From Hydractinia symbiolongicarpus (lineage: Eukaryota > Cnidaria > Hydrozoa > Anthoathecata > Hydractiniidae): a stretch of 64,000 nucleotides of DNA. The stretch covers positions 28,559,501-28,623,500 of the forward strand of contig NC_079881.1 in NCBI RefSeq assembly GCF_029227915.1, given 5' to 3'. Each line of letters starts with the position of its first letter. Within the stretch, counting starts at the first letter, position 1. The notes below the pieces were generated by a model, which saw only the letters and a list, made by a program, of their open reading frames with translations, did no database searches and was not told the origin of the DNA. Shown piece by piece: positions 13,487-22,885 of the stretch. The translations under genes and the position numbers were made by a program.

Positions 13487-16400
13487 GAGGTTTAATCGCC
13501 GGCAAACAAAAACCCGCAATTTCCCGTAAATCCCGGGCTTTTCCCGTATAGTTGAATGTATACAAAGAAAGTACCCTGTAAGTAAACTCATTCCCAGAAC
13601 GATTTTTTAAATTATCTTTTCACCACTAAATCGCATGAGACTTGTAGTTTTCAAAAATGTTTTCATATTTGATGAGACGCTGAATAAAAGAAGTTTAATC
13701 GCCGGCAAACGAAAACCTGAGATTTCCCGTAAATCCCAGACTCGGCCCGTATAGTCAAAAGTATACAAAGAAAGTACCCAGGGAGTAAACTCATTTCCCG
13801 AACGATTTTTTAAATTATTATTTCACCACTTAAGCCCATGAGACTTGTAGTTTTTAAAAATGTTTTCATTTTTGATGAGACGCTGAATAAAAAAAGTTTA
13901 ATCGCCGGCAAACGAAAACCCGCCATTTCCCGTAAACCCCGGACTCGGCCCGTATAGTCAAAAGTATACAAAGAAAGTACCCAGGGAGTAAACTCATTTC
14001 CCGAACGATTTTTTAAATTACTTTTTCACCACTAAAACGCATGAGACTTGTAGTTTTTAAAAATGTTTTCATTTTTGATGAGACGCTGAATAAAAGAAGT
14101 TTAATTGCCGGCAAACGAAAACCTGAGATTTCCCGTAAATCCCAGACTCCGCCAGTATAGTCAAAAGTATACAAAGAAAGTACCCAGGGAGTAAACTCAT
14201 TTTCCGAACGATTTTTTAAATTATTATTTCACCGCTAAAGCCCATGAGACTTGTAGTTTTCAAAAATGTTTTCATTTTTGATGAGACGCTGAATAAAAGA
14301 AGTTTAATCGCCGGCAAACGAAAACCTGCGATTTCCCGTAAATCCCAGACTCGGACCGTGTAGTCAAAAGTATACAAATAAAGTACCCAGGGAGTAAACT
14401 CATTTCCCGAACGATTTTTTAAATTATTTTTTCACCACTAAAACGAATGAGACTTGTAGTTTTCAAAAATGTTTTCATTTTTAATGAGACGCTTAATAAA
14501 AGAGGTTTAATCGCCGGCAAACGAAAACCCGCAATTTCCCGTAAATCCCGGGCTTTTCCCGTATAGTTGAATGTATACAAAGAAAGTACCCTGTAAGTAA
14601 ACTCATTCCCAGAACGATTTTTTAAATTATCTTTTCACCACTAAATCGCATGAGACTTGTAGTTTTCAAAAATGTTTTCATATTTGATGAGACGCTGAAT
14701 AAAAGAAGATTAATCACCGGCAAACGAAAACCTGAGATTTCCCGTAAATCCCAGACTCGGCCCGTATAGTCAAAAGTATACAAAGAAAGTAACCAGGGGG
14801 TAAACTCATTTCCCGAACGATTTTTTAAATTATTATTTCACCGCTAAAACCTATGAGACTTGTAGTTTTTAAAAATGTTTTCATTTTTGATGAGACGCTG
14901 AATAAATGGAGTTTAATCGCCGGCAAACGAAAACCCGCCATTTCTCGTAAACCCTGGACTCGGCCCGTCTAGTCAAAAGTATACAAAGAAAGTACCCAGG
15001 GAGTAAACTCATTTCCCGAACGATTTTTTAAATTACTTTTACACCACTAAAACGCATGAGACTTGTAATTTTCAAAAATGTTTTCATTTTTGATGAGACG
15101 CTGAATAAAAGAAGTTTAATTGCCGGCAAACGAAAACCTGCGATTTCCCGTAAATCCCGGACTCGGCCTGTAAAGTCAAAAGTATACAAAAAAAGTACCC
15201 AGGGAGTAAACTCATTTCCCGAACGATTTTTTAAATTATTATTTCACCACTAAAGCCCATGAGACTTGTAGTTTTTAAAAATGTTTTCATTTTTGATGAG
15301 ACGCTGAATAAAAGAAGTTTAATCGCCGGCAAACGAAAACCCGTGACTTCCCGTAACTCCCGGACTCGGCCCGTCTAGTGAAAAGTATAGAAAGAAAGTA
15401 CCCAGGGAGTAAACTCATTTCCCGAACGATTTTTCAAATTATTTCTGCACCACTAGAACGAATGAGACTTGTAATTTTCAAAAATGTTTTCATTTTTGAT
15501 GAGACGCTGAATAAAAGAAGTTTAATTGCCGGCAAACGAAAACCTGCGATTTCCCGTAAATCCCGGACTCGGCCTGTAAAGTCAAAAGTATACAAAAAAA
15601 GTACCCAGGGAGTAAACTCATTTCCCGAACGATTTTTTAAATTATTTTTTCACCACTAAAACGAATGAGACTTGTAGTTTTCAAAAATGTTTTCATTTTT
15701 AATGAGACGCTTAATGAAAGAGGTTTAATCGCCGGCAAACAAAAACCCGCAATTTCCCGTAAATCCCGGGCTTTTCCCGTATAGTTGAATGTATACAAAG
15801 AAAGTACCCTGTAAGTAAACTCATTCCCAGAACGATTTTTTAAATTATCTTTTCACCACTAAATCGCATGAGACTTGTAGTTTTCAAAAATGTTTTCATA
15901 TTTGATGAGACGCTGAATAAAAGAAGTTTAATCGCCGGCAAACGAAAACCTGAGATTTCCCGTAAATCCCAGACTCAGCCCGTATAGTCAAAAGTATACA
16001 AAGAAAGTACCCAGGGAGTAAACTCATTTCCCGAACGATTTTTTAAATTATTATTTCACCACTTAAGCCCATGAGACTTGTAGTTTTTAAAAATGTTTTC
16101 ATTTTTGATGAGACGCTGAATAAAAAAAGTTTAATCGCCGGCAAACGAAAACCCGCCATTTCCCGTAAACCCCGGACTCGGCCCGTATAGTCAAAAGTAT
16201 ACAAAGAAAGTACCCAGGGAGTAAACTCATTTCCCGAACGATTTTTTAAATTACTTTTTCACCACTAAAACGCATGAGACTTGTAGTTTTTAAAAATGTT
16301 TTCATTTTTGATGAGACGCTGAATAAAAGAAGTTTAATTGCCGGCAAACGAAAACCTGAGATTTCCCGTAAATCCCAGACTCGGCCCGTATAGTCAAAAG

Positions 16401-17880
16401 TATACAAAGAAAGTACCCAGGGAGTAAACTCATTTTCCGAACGATTTTTTAAATTATTATTTCACCGCTAAAGCCCATGAGACTTGTAGTTTTCAAAAAT
16501 GTTTTCATTTTTGATGAGACGCTGAATAAAAGAAGTTTAATCGCCGGCAAACGAAAACCTGCGATTTCCCGTAAATCCCAGACTCGGACCGTGTAGTCAA
16601 AAGTATACAAATAAAGTACCCAGGGAGTAAACTCATTTCCCGAACGATTTTTTAAATTATTTTTTCACCACTAAAACGAATGAGACTTGTAGTTTTCAAA
16701 AATGTTTTCATTTTTAATGAGACGCTTAATAAAAGAGGTTTAATCGCCGGCAAACGAAAACCCGCAATTTCCCGTAAATCCCGGGCTTTTCCCGTATAGT
16801 TGAATGTATACAAAGAAAGTACCCTGTAAGTAAACTCATTCCCAGAACGATTTTTTAAATTATCTTTTCACCACTAAATCGCATGAGACTTGTAGTTTTC
16901 AAAAATGTTTTCATATTTGATGAGACGCTGAATAAAAGAAGATTAATCGCCGGCAAACGAAAACCTGAGATTTCCCGTAAATCCCAGACTCGGCCCGTAT
17001 AGTCAAAAGTATACAAAGAAAGTAACCAGGGGGTAAACTCATTTCCCGAACGATTTTTTAAATTATTATTTCACCGCTAAAACCTATGAGACTTGTAGTT
17101 TTTAAAAATGTTTTCATTTTTGATGAGACGCTGAATAAATGGAGTTTAATCGCCGGCAAACGAAAACCCGCCATTTCTCGTAAACCCTGGACTCGGCCCG
17201 TCTAGTCAAAAGTATACAAAGAAAGTACCCAGGGAGTAAACTCATTTCCCGAACGATTTTTTAAATTACTTTTACACCACTAAAACGCATGAGACTTGTA
17301 ATTTTCAAAAATGTTTTCATTTTTGATGAGACGCTGAATAAAAGAAGTTTAATTGCCGGCAAACGAAAACCTGCGATTTCCCGTAAATCCCGGACTCGGC
17401 CTGTAAAGTCAAAAGTATACAAAAAAAGTACCCAGGGAGTAAACTCATTTCCCGAACGATTTTTTAAATTATTATTTCACCACTAAAGCCCATGAGACTT
17501 GTAGTTTTTAAAAATGTTTTCATTTTTGATGAGACGCTGAATAAAAGAAGTTTAATCGCCGGCAAACGAAAACCCGTGACTTCCCGTAACTCCCGGACTC
17601 GGCCCGTCTAGTGAAAAGTATAGAAAGAAAGTACCCAGGGAGTAAACTCATTTCCCGAACGATTTTTCAAATTATTTCTGCACCACTAGAACGAATGAGA
17701 CTTGTAATTTTCAAAAATGTTTTCATTTTTGATGAGACGCTGAATAAAAGAAGTTTAATTGCCGGCAAACGAAAACCTGCGATTTCCCGTAAATCCCGGA
17801 CTCGGCCTGTAAAGTCAAAAGTATACAAAAAAAGTACCCAGGGAGTAAACTCATTTCCCGAACGATTTTTTAAATTATTA
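13430..17880. repeat. Higher-order satellite block, 2,233-bp (11-monomer) unit in two copies
   Basis: The sequence from about 13430 is repeated from about 15663, an offset of 2,233 bp or 11 x 203. The landmark monomers at 15056 and 17289 show the same offset. The second copy ends close to the mobile-element insertion at 18002, so the element sits just beyond this block. Boundaries are approximate to within a few tens of bases. Confidence 0.75.
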
Positions 17881-17996
17881 TTTCACCACTAAAGCCCATG
17901 AGACTTGTAGTTTTTAAAAATGTTTTCATTTTTGATGAGACGCTGAATAAAAGAAGTTTAATCGCCGGCAAACGAAAACCCGTGACTTCCCGTAAC

Positions 17997-18001
17997 TCCC
18001 G
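17997..18001. repeat. Target-site duplication, left (TCCCG)
   Basis: TCCCG directly precedes the left terminus AGAGATAGG and recurs directly after the right terminus CCTATCTCT at 33767-33771. Removing the element and one copy restores an ordinary monomer reading AACTCCCGGACTC. Five bases fits the 4-6-bp stagger of retroviral-type integrases; Polintons are usually reported with 6 bp. Confidence 0.9.
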
Positions 18002-18052
18002 AGAGATAGGAAAAGGCGGATGTTAGGACAGATCCCCTTAGCACTTTACCAT

Positions 18053-18085
18053 TCCACGTCAAATTATGGATCATCCACGTCAAAT
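18053..18085 (+). promoter_or_regulatory. Paired 12-bp direct repeat in left TIR, possible protein-binding site
   Basis: TCCACGTCAAAT occurs at 18053-18064 and again at 18074-18085. The centre-to-centre spacing is 21 bp, about two helical turns. The pair is mirrored in the right TIR. The spacing suits two protein units on one face of the helix, such as integrase or a terminus-recognition protein, but no binding protein is identified. Confidence 0.5.
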
Positions 18086-18138
18086 CAACGATAGAAGAGT
18101 CTATAAAATCCGTTAGCACCTACGAATGTCCGGATCCA

Positions 18139-18176
18139 CCCCCCAACCCCCGCCGTGTCCCCTCCCTCCCCTCCCC
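18139..18176 (-). other. G-quadruplex candidate in left TIR (G-rich on minus strand)
   Basis: C-runs of 3-6 are spaced by one to a few bases, so the minus strand carries six G-tracts in about 38 bases. The mirror image on the plus strand lies at 33592-33629. This pattern readily satisfies the usual four-tract G-quadruplex rule. Folding is inferred, not shown. Confidence 0.6.
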
Positions 18177-18295
18177 ATGGGTCCCTACCCACCCTCATCT
18201 GTCGTGCCTTATAATTTATAGTGTTATGTGTGTCTATAATGGCCTCTTGCCAGTGTGGTAATGCCATCCGTCAATCAAACGCTTATAACAATAGG

Positions 18296-18322
18296 ATTTT
18301 ACATATTTTACATATTTTACAT
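18296..18322. repeat. Triple 9-bp tandem repeat ATTTTACAT
   Basis: Three perfect copies of ATTTTACAT lie between the left TIR and the 3' end of the first minus-strand gene. No gene is visible in 18269-18453. The stretch also holds the palindrome at 18440-18451. Confidence 0.85.
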
Positions 18323-18439
18323 ACCAGAAAGTTGTTTACATAAGAAAAAAGTTAAAACGAAAGTAGCCGTTGCTAAGGATATTTGATATGTAAGGAATGC
18401 ATTGTTTCTCTATTGTTATTCTGGCTTGATTGACATTTA

Positions 18440-18451
18440 ATTGACGTCAAT
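18440..18451. terminator. Perfect 12-bp palindrome just past a stop codon, possible 3'-end signal
   Basis: ATTGACGTCAAT is a perfect palindrome 2 bp beyond the stop codon of the minus-strand gene ending at 18454. GATTGAC at 18428-18434 can instead pair with GTCAATC at 18446-18452 to form a 7-bp stem. The core TGACGTCA equals the CRE/ATF consensus, so a transcription-factor site is an alternative. By position, a 3'-end hairpin is the likelier role. Confidence 0.4.
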
Positions 18452-18453
18452 CT

Positions 18454-19623
18454 TTATCTAAACAAATACCATATGAAATAACCCGTTGTCATAACAATCA
18501 CAAGAGCGATCTTCTCATCTTCGTGTGTAGGAGGAGTATCTTTGTGGTAAGATGCAGTAATGTGTTTATCTGTAGTATCCACGTGGTGTACGGTGATGTG
18601 TTTATCAGGATGATCGGGTGTTACAGGCTTCTTTTTAGTTATCTTATGTGATTCGGTAACATTGACATTTCGATTGATACCAATGGTAAGATCTTCACCC
18701 GATATCAAAATCTTGTTGTTGTAACCTACCACCCCTGTCTTAATTCTGAGATTCATGTCACTAGGTAACATATAAATACCTTGTCCAACCGAATAATCAA
18801 CCTTACTTGAAGCGTAGTTTAACGTATCCTGATAACGTTTAATGTCCTCCTGAATATCGACCCTACGGTTAACAATGTCCTCAAGGTTATTCATAAAAAC
18901 TTTTTGGGCGGTCAGAGCACTTGAATCATTACCGAGGATGGAGGATCGCGCTGAGGCTTGAGAACTAAGAACAAGATATGCATAGGCCCTGACACTGCTC
19001 GAGATCTTCACAAGGCCCGTTTTTGTAAATCCATCGGATTTTTCCACAATCCACCGCGTCATGGAGTCGTTTGTGAAATAACTTAACCCCGGAGTCGGAT
19101 ATTCTTTACGTCTTTTTTGATATGAGCTGAAAAAGTTCTGACCCCTGTATTTCATGGGGTTGGGATCAACTCCATAATCGCCGCAGATTTTTAAAAACTC
19201 CTCATTTGAATAGGGATTGTCGTATCGATTGAAGCTATCCTCAAAGGGTAGAGGTGTCTGTAGGCGCTTAATGATTCGCCTAATGTGATAATACACATGA
19301 AAACGATATATTGACCTGACCATAGATCTACCATCCTTCAGGTGTTCGGAACTTACCCCACAGGCACTTGAAGCGCACCAAGTGGCGAAATTTAGCTGGG
19401 TTTGCCATAGTCTAAAAGGTTGATCATTCCAAATTCTCATACGTTGCGCGTTATGACTAAGTTCATAATTGGTAAAAATATTAGGAAAGGAAGCGGGGAA
19501 AGAGCCACTTTCAGACACAATAATGGCCTGTTTGTACAGATCCCTAGCGCCCAATATTTGAAGATCCCGCCCTCCATTTGGCTTATATGCCGCATTCGGA
19601 TTATATCTGAAAATATCATCCAT
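18454..19623 (-). CDS. Conserved Polinton protein with C-terminal membrane anchor (function unknown)
   Basis: The protein has 389 residues and starts at ATG 19623, 38 bp from the divergent minor-capsid candidate. The first 290 or so residues look globular, with aromatic-rich stretches such as FRLWQTQLNFATWCAS near residue 70 and SVGQGIYMLPSDMNLRI near 280. Residues of about 320-370 are low-complexity and His/Thr/Lys-rich with two DKHIT repeats. The last 19 residues are hydrophobic (ALVIVMTTGYFIWYLF), which suggests a tail anchor. I recall similar uncharacterised proteins in invertebrate Polintons, possibly the PW class, but cannot confirm the label. A virion or membrane-associated structural role is plausible, since it shares a promoter spacer with the capsid genes. 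It has no protease or polymerase motif. Confidence 0.8.
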   Translation of the reverse strand: MDDIFRYNPNAAYKPNGGRDLQILGARDLYKQAIIVSESGSFPASFPNIFTNYELSHNAQRMRIWNDQPFRLWQTQLNFATWCASSACGVSSEHLKDGRSMVRSIYRFHVYYHIRRIIKRLQTPLPFEDSFNRYDNPYSNEEFLKICGDYGVDPNPMKYRGQNFFSSYQKRRKEYPTPGLSYFTNDSMTRWIVEKSDGFTKTGLVKISSSVRAYAYLVLSSQASARSSILGNDSSALTAQKVFMNNLEDIVNRRVDIQEDIKRYQDTLNYASSKVDYSVGQGIYMLPSDMNLRIKTGVVGYNNKILISGEDLTIGINRNVNVTESHKITKKKPVTPDHPDKHITVHHVDTTDKHITASYHKDTPPTHEDEKIALVIVMTTGYFIWYLFR

Positions 19624-19661
19624 TATTTGATTTAAATATATTCACAATCTCTAATATAATA
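19624..19661. promoter_or_regulatory. Compact bidirectional promoter spacer 1
   Basis: Only 38 bp separate two divergent start codons. The left part reads TATTTGATTTAAA and the right part CTAATATAATA. The divergent spacer at 25490-25529 has the same layout, with 12 of 13 and 11 of 11 bases matching. The AT-rich boxes abut each ATG, so 5' leaders must be very short. It probably serves both genes at once. Confidence 0.65.
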
Positions 19662-20225
19662 ATGTATATCACAATAAAGGACGTAAATAGCGAGAAGAAA
19701 ATCTATTTGTATCAACCGATAGACAACTCACATGGTACAAAGGAGGTTGCGATCGTGGAGACGTTTTCGGATAATGTCACATATGTAGCTACAGCTCCAA
19801 TAGATATACCCTTGGCTGACGGAGTTACCACGGTTAGGTTACAACAGGGTCAGCACTACACGGGGAGGGAGTTGAATTCAATCGTGAGAGGTGATGTAAA
19901 ATCAACACAACTAGCTAGAAACTCTAAGTTGAGTAAAATATTCAATATGGAGGGTATAACGGAACTACATTTTAATCTTAATGAATTGGATAACTCGTTA
20001 AATCTTAAAGATGGTGAATATAGCAACAACCTGATGACATATCATATATCCGAGTATTGTGGTGATTTTACATATATCGAACCGAAAAATCCGCAATATA
20101 AGAAACTAAAGAAAGGTTTACTTCAATCACTTACCATGAGAGTCACAGGTCGGGATGGTAAGGTGCTATGGGGTGGTATGAAGACAACAGTTACACTACA
20201 CATAAGAGATACGGCGTACAGATGA
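19662..20225 (+). CDS. Probable minor capsid (penton-like) protein
   Basis: The protein has 187 residues and starts at ATG 19662, directly after CTAATATAATA. It is predicted to be rich in beta strands, with alternating hydrophobic residues at the N-terminus (MYITIKDV, KKIYLYQPI) and at the C-terminus (LTMRVTGRDGKVLWGG, TVTLHIRDT). No membrane segment or catalytic motif is seen. It lies directly upstream of the major capsid gene, the usual place for the Polinton minor capsid (PX, penton) gene, and its size suits a single jelly-roll. The assignment rests on context and overall character, so another virion protein is possible. AATAAA-type signals follow at about 20254-20264. Confidence 0.6.
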   Translation: MYITIKDVNSEKKIYLYQPIDNSHGTKEVAIVETFSDNVTYVATAPIDIPLADGVTTVRLQQGQHYTGRELNSIVRGDVKSTQLARNSKLSKIFNMEGITELHFNLNELDNSLNLKDGEYSNNLMTYHISEYCGDFTYIEPKNPQYKKLKKGLLQSLTMRVTGRDGKVLWGGMKTTVTLHIRDTAYR

Positions 20226-20280
20226 TACCGTAGCATTAACCGAATTAAAGTAAAATAAAATAAAAGTAATATGGAATAGC

Positions 20281-21600
20281 ATGGAATACGGGAAAAAGTT
20301 AAACCCAGAGCGTTCACTTAGGATCGCACATGGCGTAAAAGGAACGCATCAAAAAGTAATTGTCACTCACAACCCAAGTGAGATCGATCAGAACCAGTTA
20401 CTCCTGATTAGGTTCCCTAATTTAGGTAACGATGATGTCATTGTTCCTGGTAGTTCGAAAATAAGTTTCGACGTTGAACTCGAGTCAAAAGTCGACACGA
20501 AGAGAACATTGGTCTCTAACATAGGGAGGGCAATTGTTAAAAAGCTAGCTATCAAGTTCGAGGGTACCGAGATTCTGAGCATTGATGACTTTGATCTTTT
20601 CGGGTGCTACAGAGATTTATGGCAGACCAAGTCCGAAAAAAGAAATGCAATAAGACAAGGTATCATCTTTGATGAAGGGTGTACAGAAAACTGTATGAAA
20701 CTGAGAGTTGGAGCCGCGGATAAAGACGCATCAGAGGTAGCGGACAAAGCAATCTATGATGCATACAAAAACAAGTTCACCATACCACTAGATTTTGAAA
20801 TGTTGGATAGCACGATTCCTTATTATCAGGCCGGATTAGGTAATAGGCTGTGTTATGAGATAACATTCAACAATTATGACAGGGTAGTATTATCAACACC
20901 TACCAAACCTTCCGGTGCCACATCGGCACCCGCGCCGGATGCTAAATACAAAATATCCAACATATCTCTCGAATATGAGATTGTGACACAACCCACACTC
21001 GCCAGATTCATTTCAAATGAATACCAAAACATGGCCGTACTCTATGACAGATTTCTAAGACATAGACAAATTAGGGTGGATAAGTCGGACACAACGTGGA
21101 ATTGGTCATTCAATACACCGTGCAAGTCCCTGAAGGGTATATTGGTTCTGTTTGAGGAAGAGAAAGCTTACAAACGAGATACCGGTAGGTTCTACAATCC
21201 TAAGATCAAAAAGGTATCCGCCATAGTTGAGGGTAAGCCTAACCAACTTTTCGCTCAGGGGATGCAACCGTTTGAGCATTATGGTGAAATATGCAAGTAT
21301 TTCGCAGAGGGCAAGCAAAAGAACAGCAACGCCGGTGAAATACAGAAACATCTGCAACTACATGATGTGAAGGTCGCGGACTACCTAACCACGAAATATG
21401 CTCTATGGCTGGATTTCAGAACCATAGATGAAAACTCACTGCACGGGACCGGCCGACGGATTGAAAATGCGAGCGAGGGGATCACACTGCAAGTTGAAAA
21501 GACGGCCGAAACCGCGGGATCCTTAAACGCCTACATATATCTAATCATGGATGCTCAATTAAATATTCAAAACTGTGAAATTATGGATGTACTATATTAA
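20281..21600 (+). CDS. Major capsid protein, double jelly-roll (Polinton PY type)
   Basis: The protein has 439 residues. Polinton major capsid proteins form hexon-like trimers of two stacked jelly-rolls that build an icosahedral shell. Here the N-terminal half shows the expected beta-rich start (LLLIRFPNL, SSKISFDVEL, GRAIVKKLAIKFEG). The C-terminus has a typical closing strand set including ALWLDFRTIDENSLHGTGR (about residues 379-397) and YIYLIMDAQLNIQN near the end. It lies directly upstream of the packaging ATPase, as in most Polintons. A three-codon upstream frame (ATG GAA TAG) at 20271-20279 ends one base before the start at 20281. The fold call rests on length, end motifs and context; a structure prediction would settle it. 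Confidence 0.85.
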   Translation: MEYGKKLNPERSLRIAHGVKGTHQKVIVTHNPSEIDQNQLLLIRFPNLGNDDVIVPGSSKISFDVELESKVDTKRTLVSNIGRAIVKKLAIKFEGTEILSIDDFDLFGCYRDLWQTKSEKRNAIRQGIIFDEGCTENCMKLRVGAADKDASEVADKAIYDAYKNKFTIPLDFEMLDSTIPYYQAGLGNRLCYEITFNNYDRVVLSTPTKPSGATSAPAPDAKYKISNISLEYEIVTQPTLARFISNEYQNMAVLYDRFLRHRQIRVDKSDTTWNWSFNTPCKSLKGILVLFEEEKAYKRDTGRFYNPKIKKVSAIVEGKPNQLFAQGMQPFEHYGEICKYFAEGKQKNSNAGEIQKHLQLHDVKVADYLTTKYALWLDFRTIDENSLHGTGRRIENASEGITLQVEKTAETAGSLNAYIYLIMDAQLNIQNCEIMDVLY

Positions 21601-21601
21601 G

Positions 21602-22198
21602 ATGGACTACATGAAAGATCCTCACACGGCATTATTCGTCGGTCCCACGGGCTGCGGAAAATCCAGACGCGTTGTAACATTACTAGAGAGTGAATACTTT
21701 GATCACTTTGATTTCATTGTGATTATATGTCCAACATTAAGATGGAACAAGACATATATGGGGAGTAACTGGTTCTGGAGGGATAGATATGTGATTCTAA
21801 TTGAGCCCATGGGCATGTTGTATGAATGGATCCAAAAGATGACGGATTTCTGTGCCGGATACAAAACATTATTCCTGATCGACGACATCATCGCGGATGA
21901 GAAAATGGACAAAAAGAGGCAACAGCTTCTGGAGCTGGCCATCAGCGGTCGACATCGAAACCACTCCATGTGGCTACTCACACAATCATACACCGCGATA
22001 CCGAAGAACTTACGAAGGCAGGCAAAAATGTTATATGTGTGGTATCCGAAGGACAGGGATGATCTCGCAACCATCCACAAAGAGAATGATGTCATTGAAT
22101 CGTCGGAGATCCAGAAGGTCAAGGAAAGGCTGAAAGATGGCAAATATACACATTTAGTCATGAGGATGGAATCTCCACGAACTCACGTGATTTGCTAG
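21602..22198 (+). CDS. Genome-packaging ATPase (FtsK/HerA superfamily, A32-like)
   Basis: The protein has 198 residues from ATG 21602, one base after the capsid stop codon. The frame could extend upstream to ATG 21587, overlapping the capsid gene, but 21602 is the simplest start. Walker A is GPTGCGKS at residues 14-21. Walker B is LFLIDDI at 90-96 with acidic D94-D95. A downstream WLLTQSY segment carries the conserved polar residue after a strand. This family pumps DNA into preformed capsids using ATP. The small size and two motifs are typical of Polinton, virophage and poxvirus A32-type ATPases. A GTTAC hairpin follows the stop codon. Confidence 0.92.
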   Translation: MDYMKDPHTALFVGPTGCGKSRRVVTLLESEYFDHFDFIVIICPTLRWNKTYMGSNWFWRDRYVILIEPMGMLYEWIQKMTDFCAGYKTLFLIDDIIADEKMDKKRQQLLELAISGRHRNHSMWLLTQSYTAIPKNLRRQAKMLYVWYPKDRDDLATIHKENDVIESSEIQKVKERLKDGKYTHLVMRMESPRTHVIC

Positions 22199-22201
22199 AA
22201 T

Positions 22202-22234
22202 GGGCATTTTTTGTTACAAGAGTCTTGTAACAAA
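22202..22234 (+). terminator. 3' box plus hairpin, copy 1 (GGGCATT then TTTGTTACAAG stem)
   Basis: GGGCATT begins 3 bases after the ATPase stop codon. It is followed by TTTGTTACAAG (22210-22220), the loop AGT, and CTTGTAACAAA (22224-22234), a perfect 11-bp stem. The same box-plus-stem follows three other stop codons in the element. Position and repetition point to mRNA 3'-end formation or termination. Confidence 0.7.
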
Positions 22235-22270
22235 TCTATAGGAAAAACTACAGTACTATCCTACAATACC

Positions 22271-22885
22271 ATGATAGAATATATAAATTTCATATTACTG
22301 GTGATAGCTGTAGTGCTATTGCTGGTATTGGTTAGTTTTTGCCTTTTTTGTATTAAAAAATACCTATCGCTATTGAAAATGGCTGAGACCGCAATTGACA
22401 ACCTAATTTTTATCGATGAACGGGATGACCGGGATGATGGGAAGAGACAGAAATTGCTCGAGTGCGTGCTGACCGGAAATAGCAAGCTATATCTGGGGAA
22501 GATGTATACGGAGGCGGAGATCCAGAAGCTCAAGAATGATGAGGTGGATAAACTGTTCACCATATACGAGGCTAAACTATCCGGTCAAATGGTAAAGTCT
22601 TTAGGACAGTCAATAATCCACATGTACTCTCTGGGCGCCTGTACAGCCCTGGGTATAAAAAATCAAAAGGCTCTGAGTGATGACCTGGAGAACGATCCGT
22701 TCCTAAACTCGGCACTCCAAAGGTTCACATGTGATCTATATTATAAGTTCGGATCACTACTATCACCAATCAGTGTAGGTTTAATAACAGGTAGGCATTA
22801 TATCGCGGGAAAAAATTTAAACAATATCGATACGGATACTAAAGATGTCGGATACTCCAGTTCAGGTGACAACGAAGAACCCTAA
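22271..22885 (+). CDS. Conserved Polinton membrane protein (N-terminal TM), function unknown
   Basis: The protein has 204 residues from ATG 22271; an upstream TTG extension to 22211 would read through the preceding hairpin and is rejected. A strong transmembrane segment spans residues of about 6-28 (FILLVIAVVLLLVLVSFCLF), followed by basic residues (IKK), so the bulk is probably cytosolic or internal to the virion. The rest is mostly helical and ends in a polar tail. A conserved-looking core includes DPFLNSALQRFTCDLYYKFG and SPISVGLITGRHY. I recall relatives with this core in invertebrate Polintons but no known function. Its 3' end overlaps the next gene by 41 bp in another frame. Confidence 0.8.
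   Translation: MIEYINFILLVIAVVLLLVLVSFCLFCIKKYLSLLKMAETAIDNLIFIDERDDRDDGKRQKLLECVLTGNSKLYLGKMYTEAEIQKLKNDEVDKLFTIYEAKLSGQMVKSLGQSIIHMYSLGACTALGIKNQKALSDDLENDPFLNSALQRFTCDLYYKFGSLLSPISVGLITGRHYIAGKNLNNIDTDTKDVGYSSSGDNEEP

Larger units (their letters stand above)
1..18001. repeat. Satellite array, left arm (about 203-bp monomers)
   Basis: Head-to-tail monomers of about 203 bp fill this arm, roughly 89 copies. Each carries recognisable boxes such as ATGAGACTTGTAGTTTTC, GAGACGCT, CGCCGGCAAACGAAAAC, GTATACAAAGAAAGTACCC and GAACGATTTTTTAAATTA. Monomer variants recur in ordered blocks, so the array has higher-order structure. Short frames of 65-93 codons recur in the monomers on both strands, but 203 is not divisible by 3, so no frame continues from one monomer to the next. 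I see no gene here. The monomer length is on the scale of one nucleosome plus linker. A centromeric or heterochromatic location is possible but not shown. Confidence 0.97.
18002..18268 (+). repeat. Left terminal inverted repeat (267 bp)
   Basis: It matches the reverse complement of 33500-33766. I see two differences: CTACCCACC here against CTACGCACC, and TATAGTGTTA against TATAGTATTA. It begins AGAGATAGG. It contains a 12-bp direct repeat (18053-18085), a C-rich tract whose complement is a G-quadruplex candidate (18139-18176), and at its inner end a reversed copy of the last 15 codons of the polymerase gene. A 60-codon minus-strand frame here mirrors the right TIR and is not treated as a gene. 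Confidence 0.96.

Noticed and set aside
852-18000. Recurrent 65-93-codon frames on both strands of the left satellite arm
   Set aside because: They are the same monomer read again and again. The period of 203 bp is not a multiple of 3, frames occur on both strands, many monomers carry stops or shifts, and no start context or conserved protein pattern is seen.
1-18001. CENP-B box in the satellite monomer
   Set aside because: The closest stretch, around CGCCGGCAAACGAAAAC on either strand, does not fit the required TTCG-N4-A-N2-CGGG positions.
18085-18267. 60-codon minus-strand frame in the left TIR and its 61-codon mirror at 33498-33683
   Set aside because: Both are by-products of the TIR. 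The right one overlaps the end of the polymerase gene in another frame, and the G-rich tract gives low-complexity residues.
21703-22161. 152-codon minus-strand frame opposite the packaging ATPase
   Set aside because: It is the antisense shadow of a gene with clear Walker motifs and shows no recognisable protein pattern of its own.
22211-22270. TTG-initiated extension of the membrane protein starting at 22271
   Set aside because: It lacks an ATG and would translate the 3' hairpin of the preceding gene. ATG 22271 places the transmembrane helix at the N-terminus as expected.
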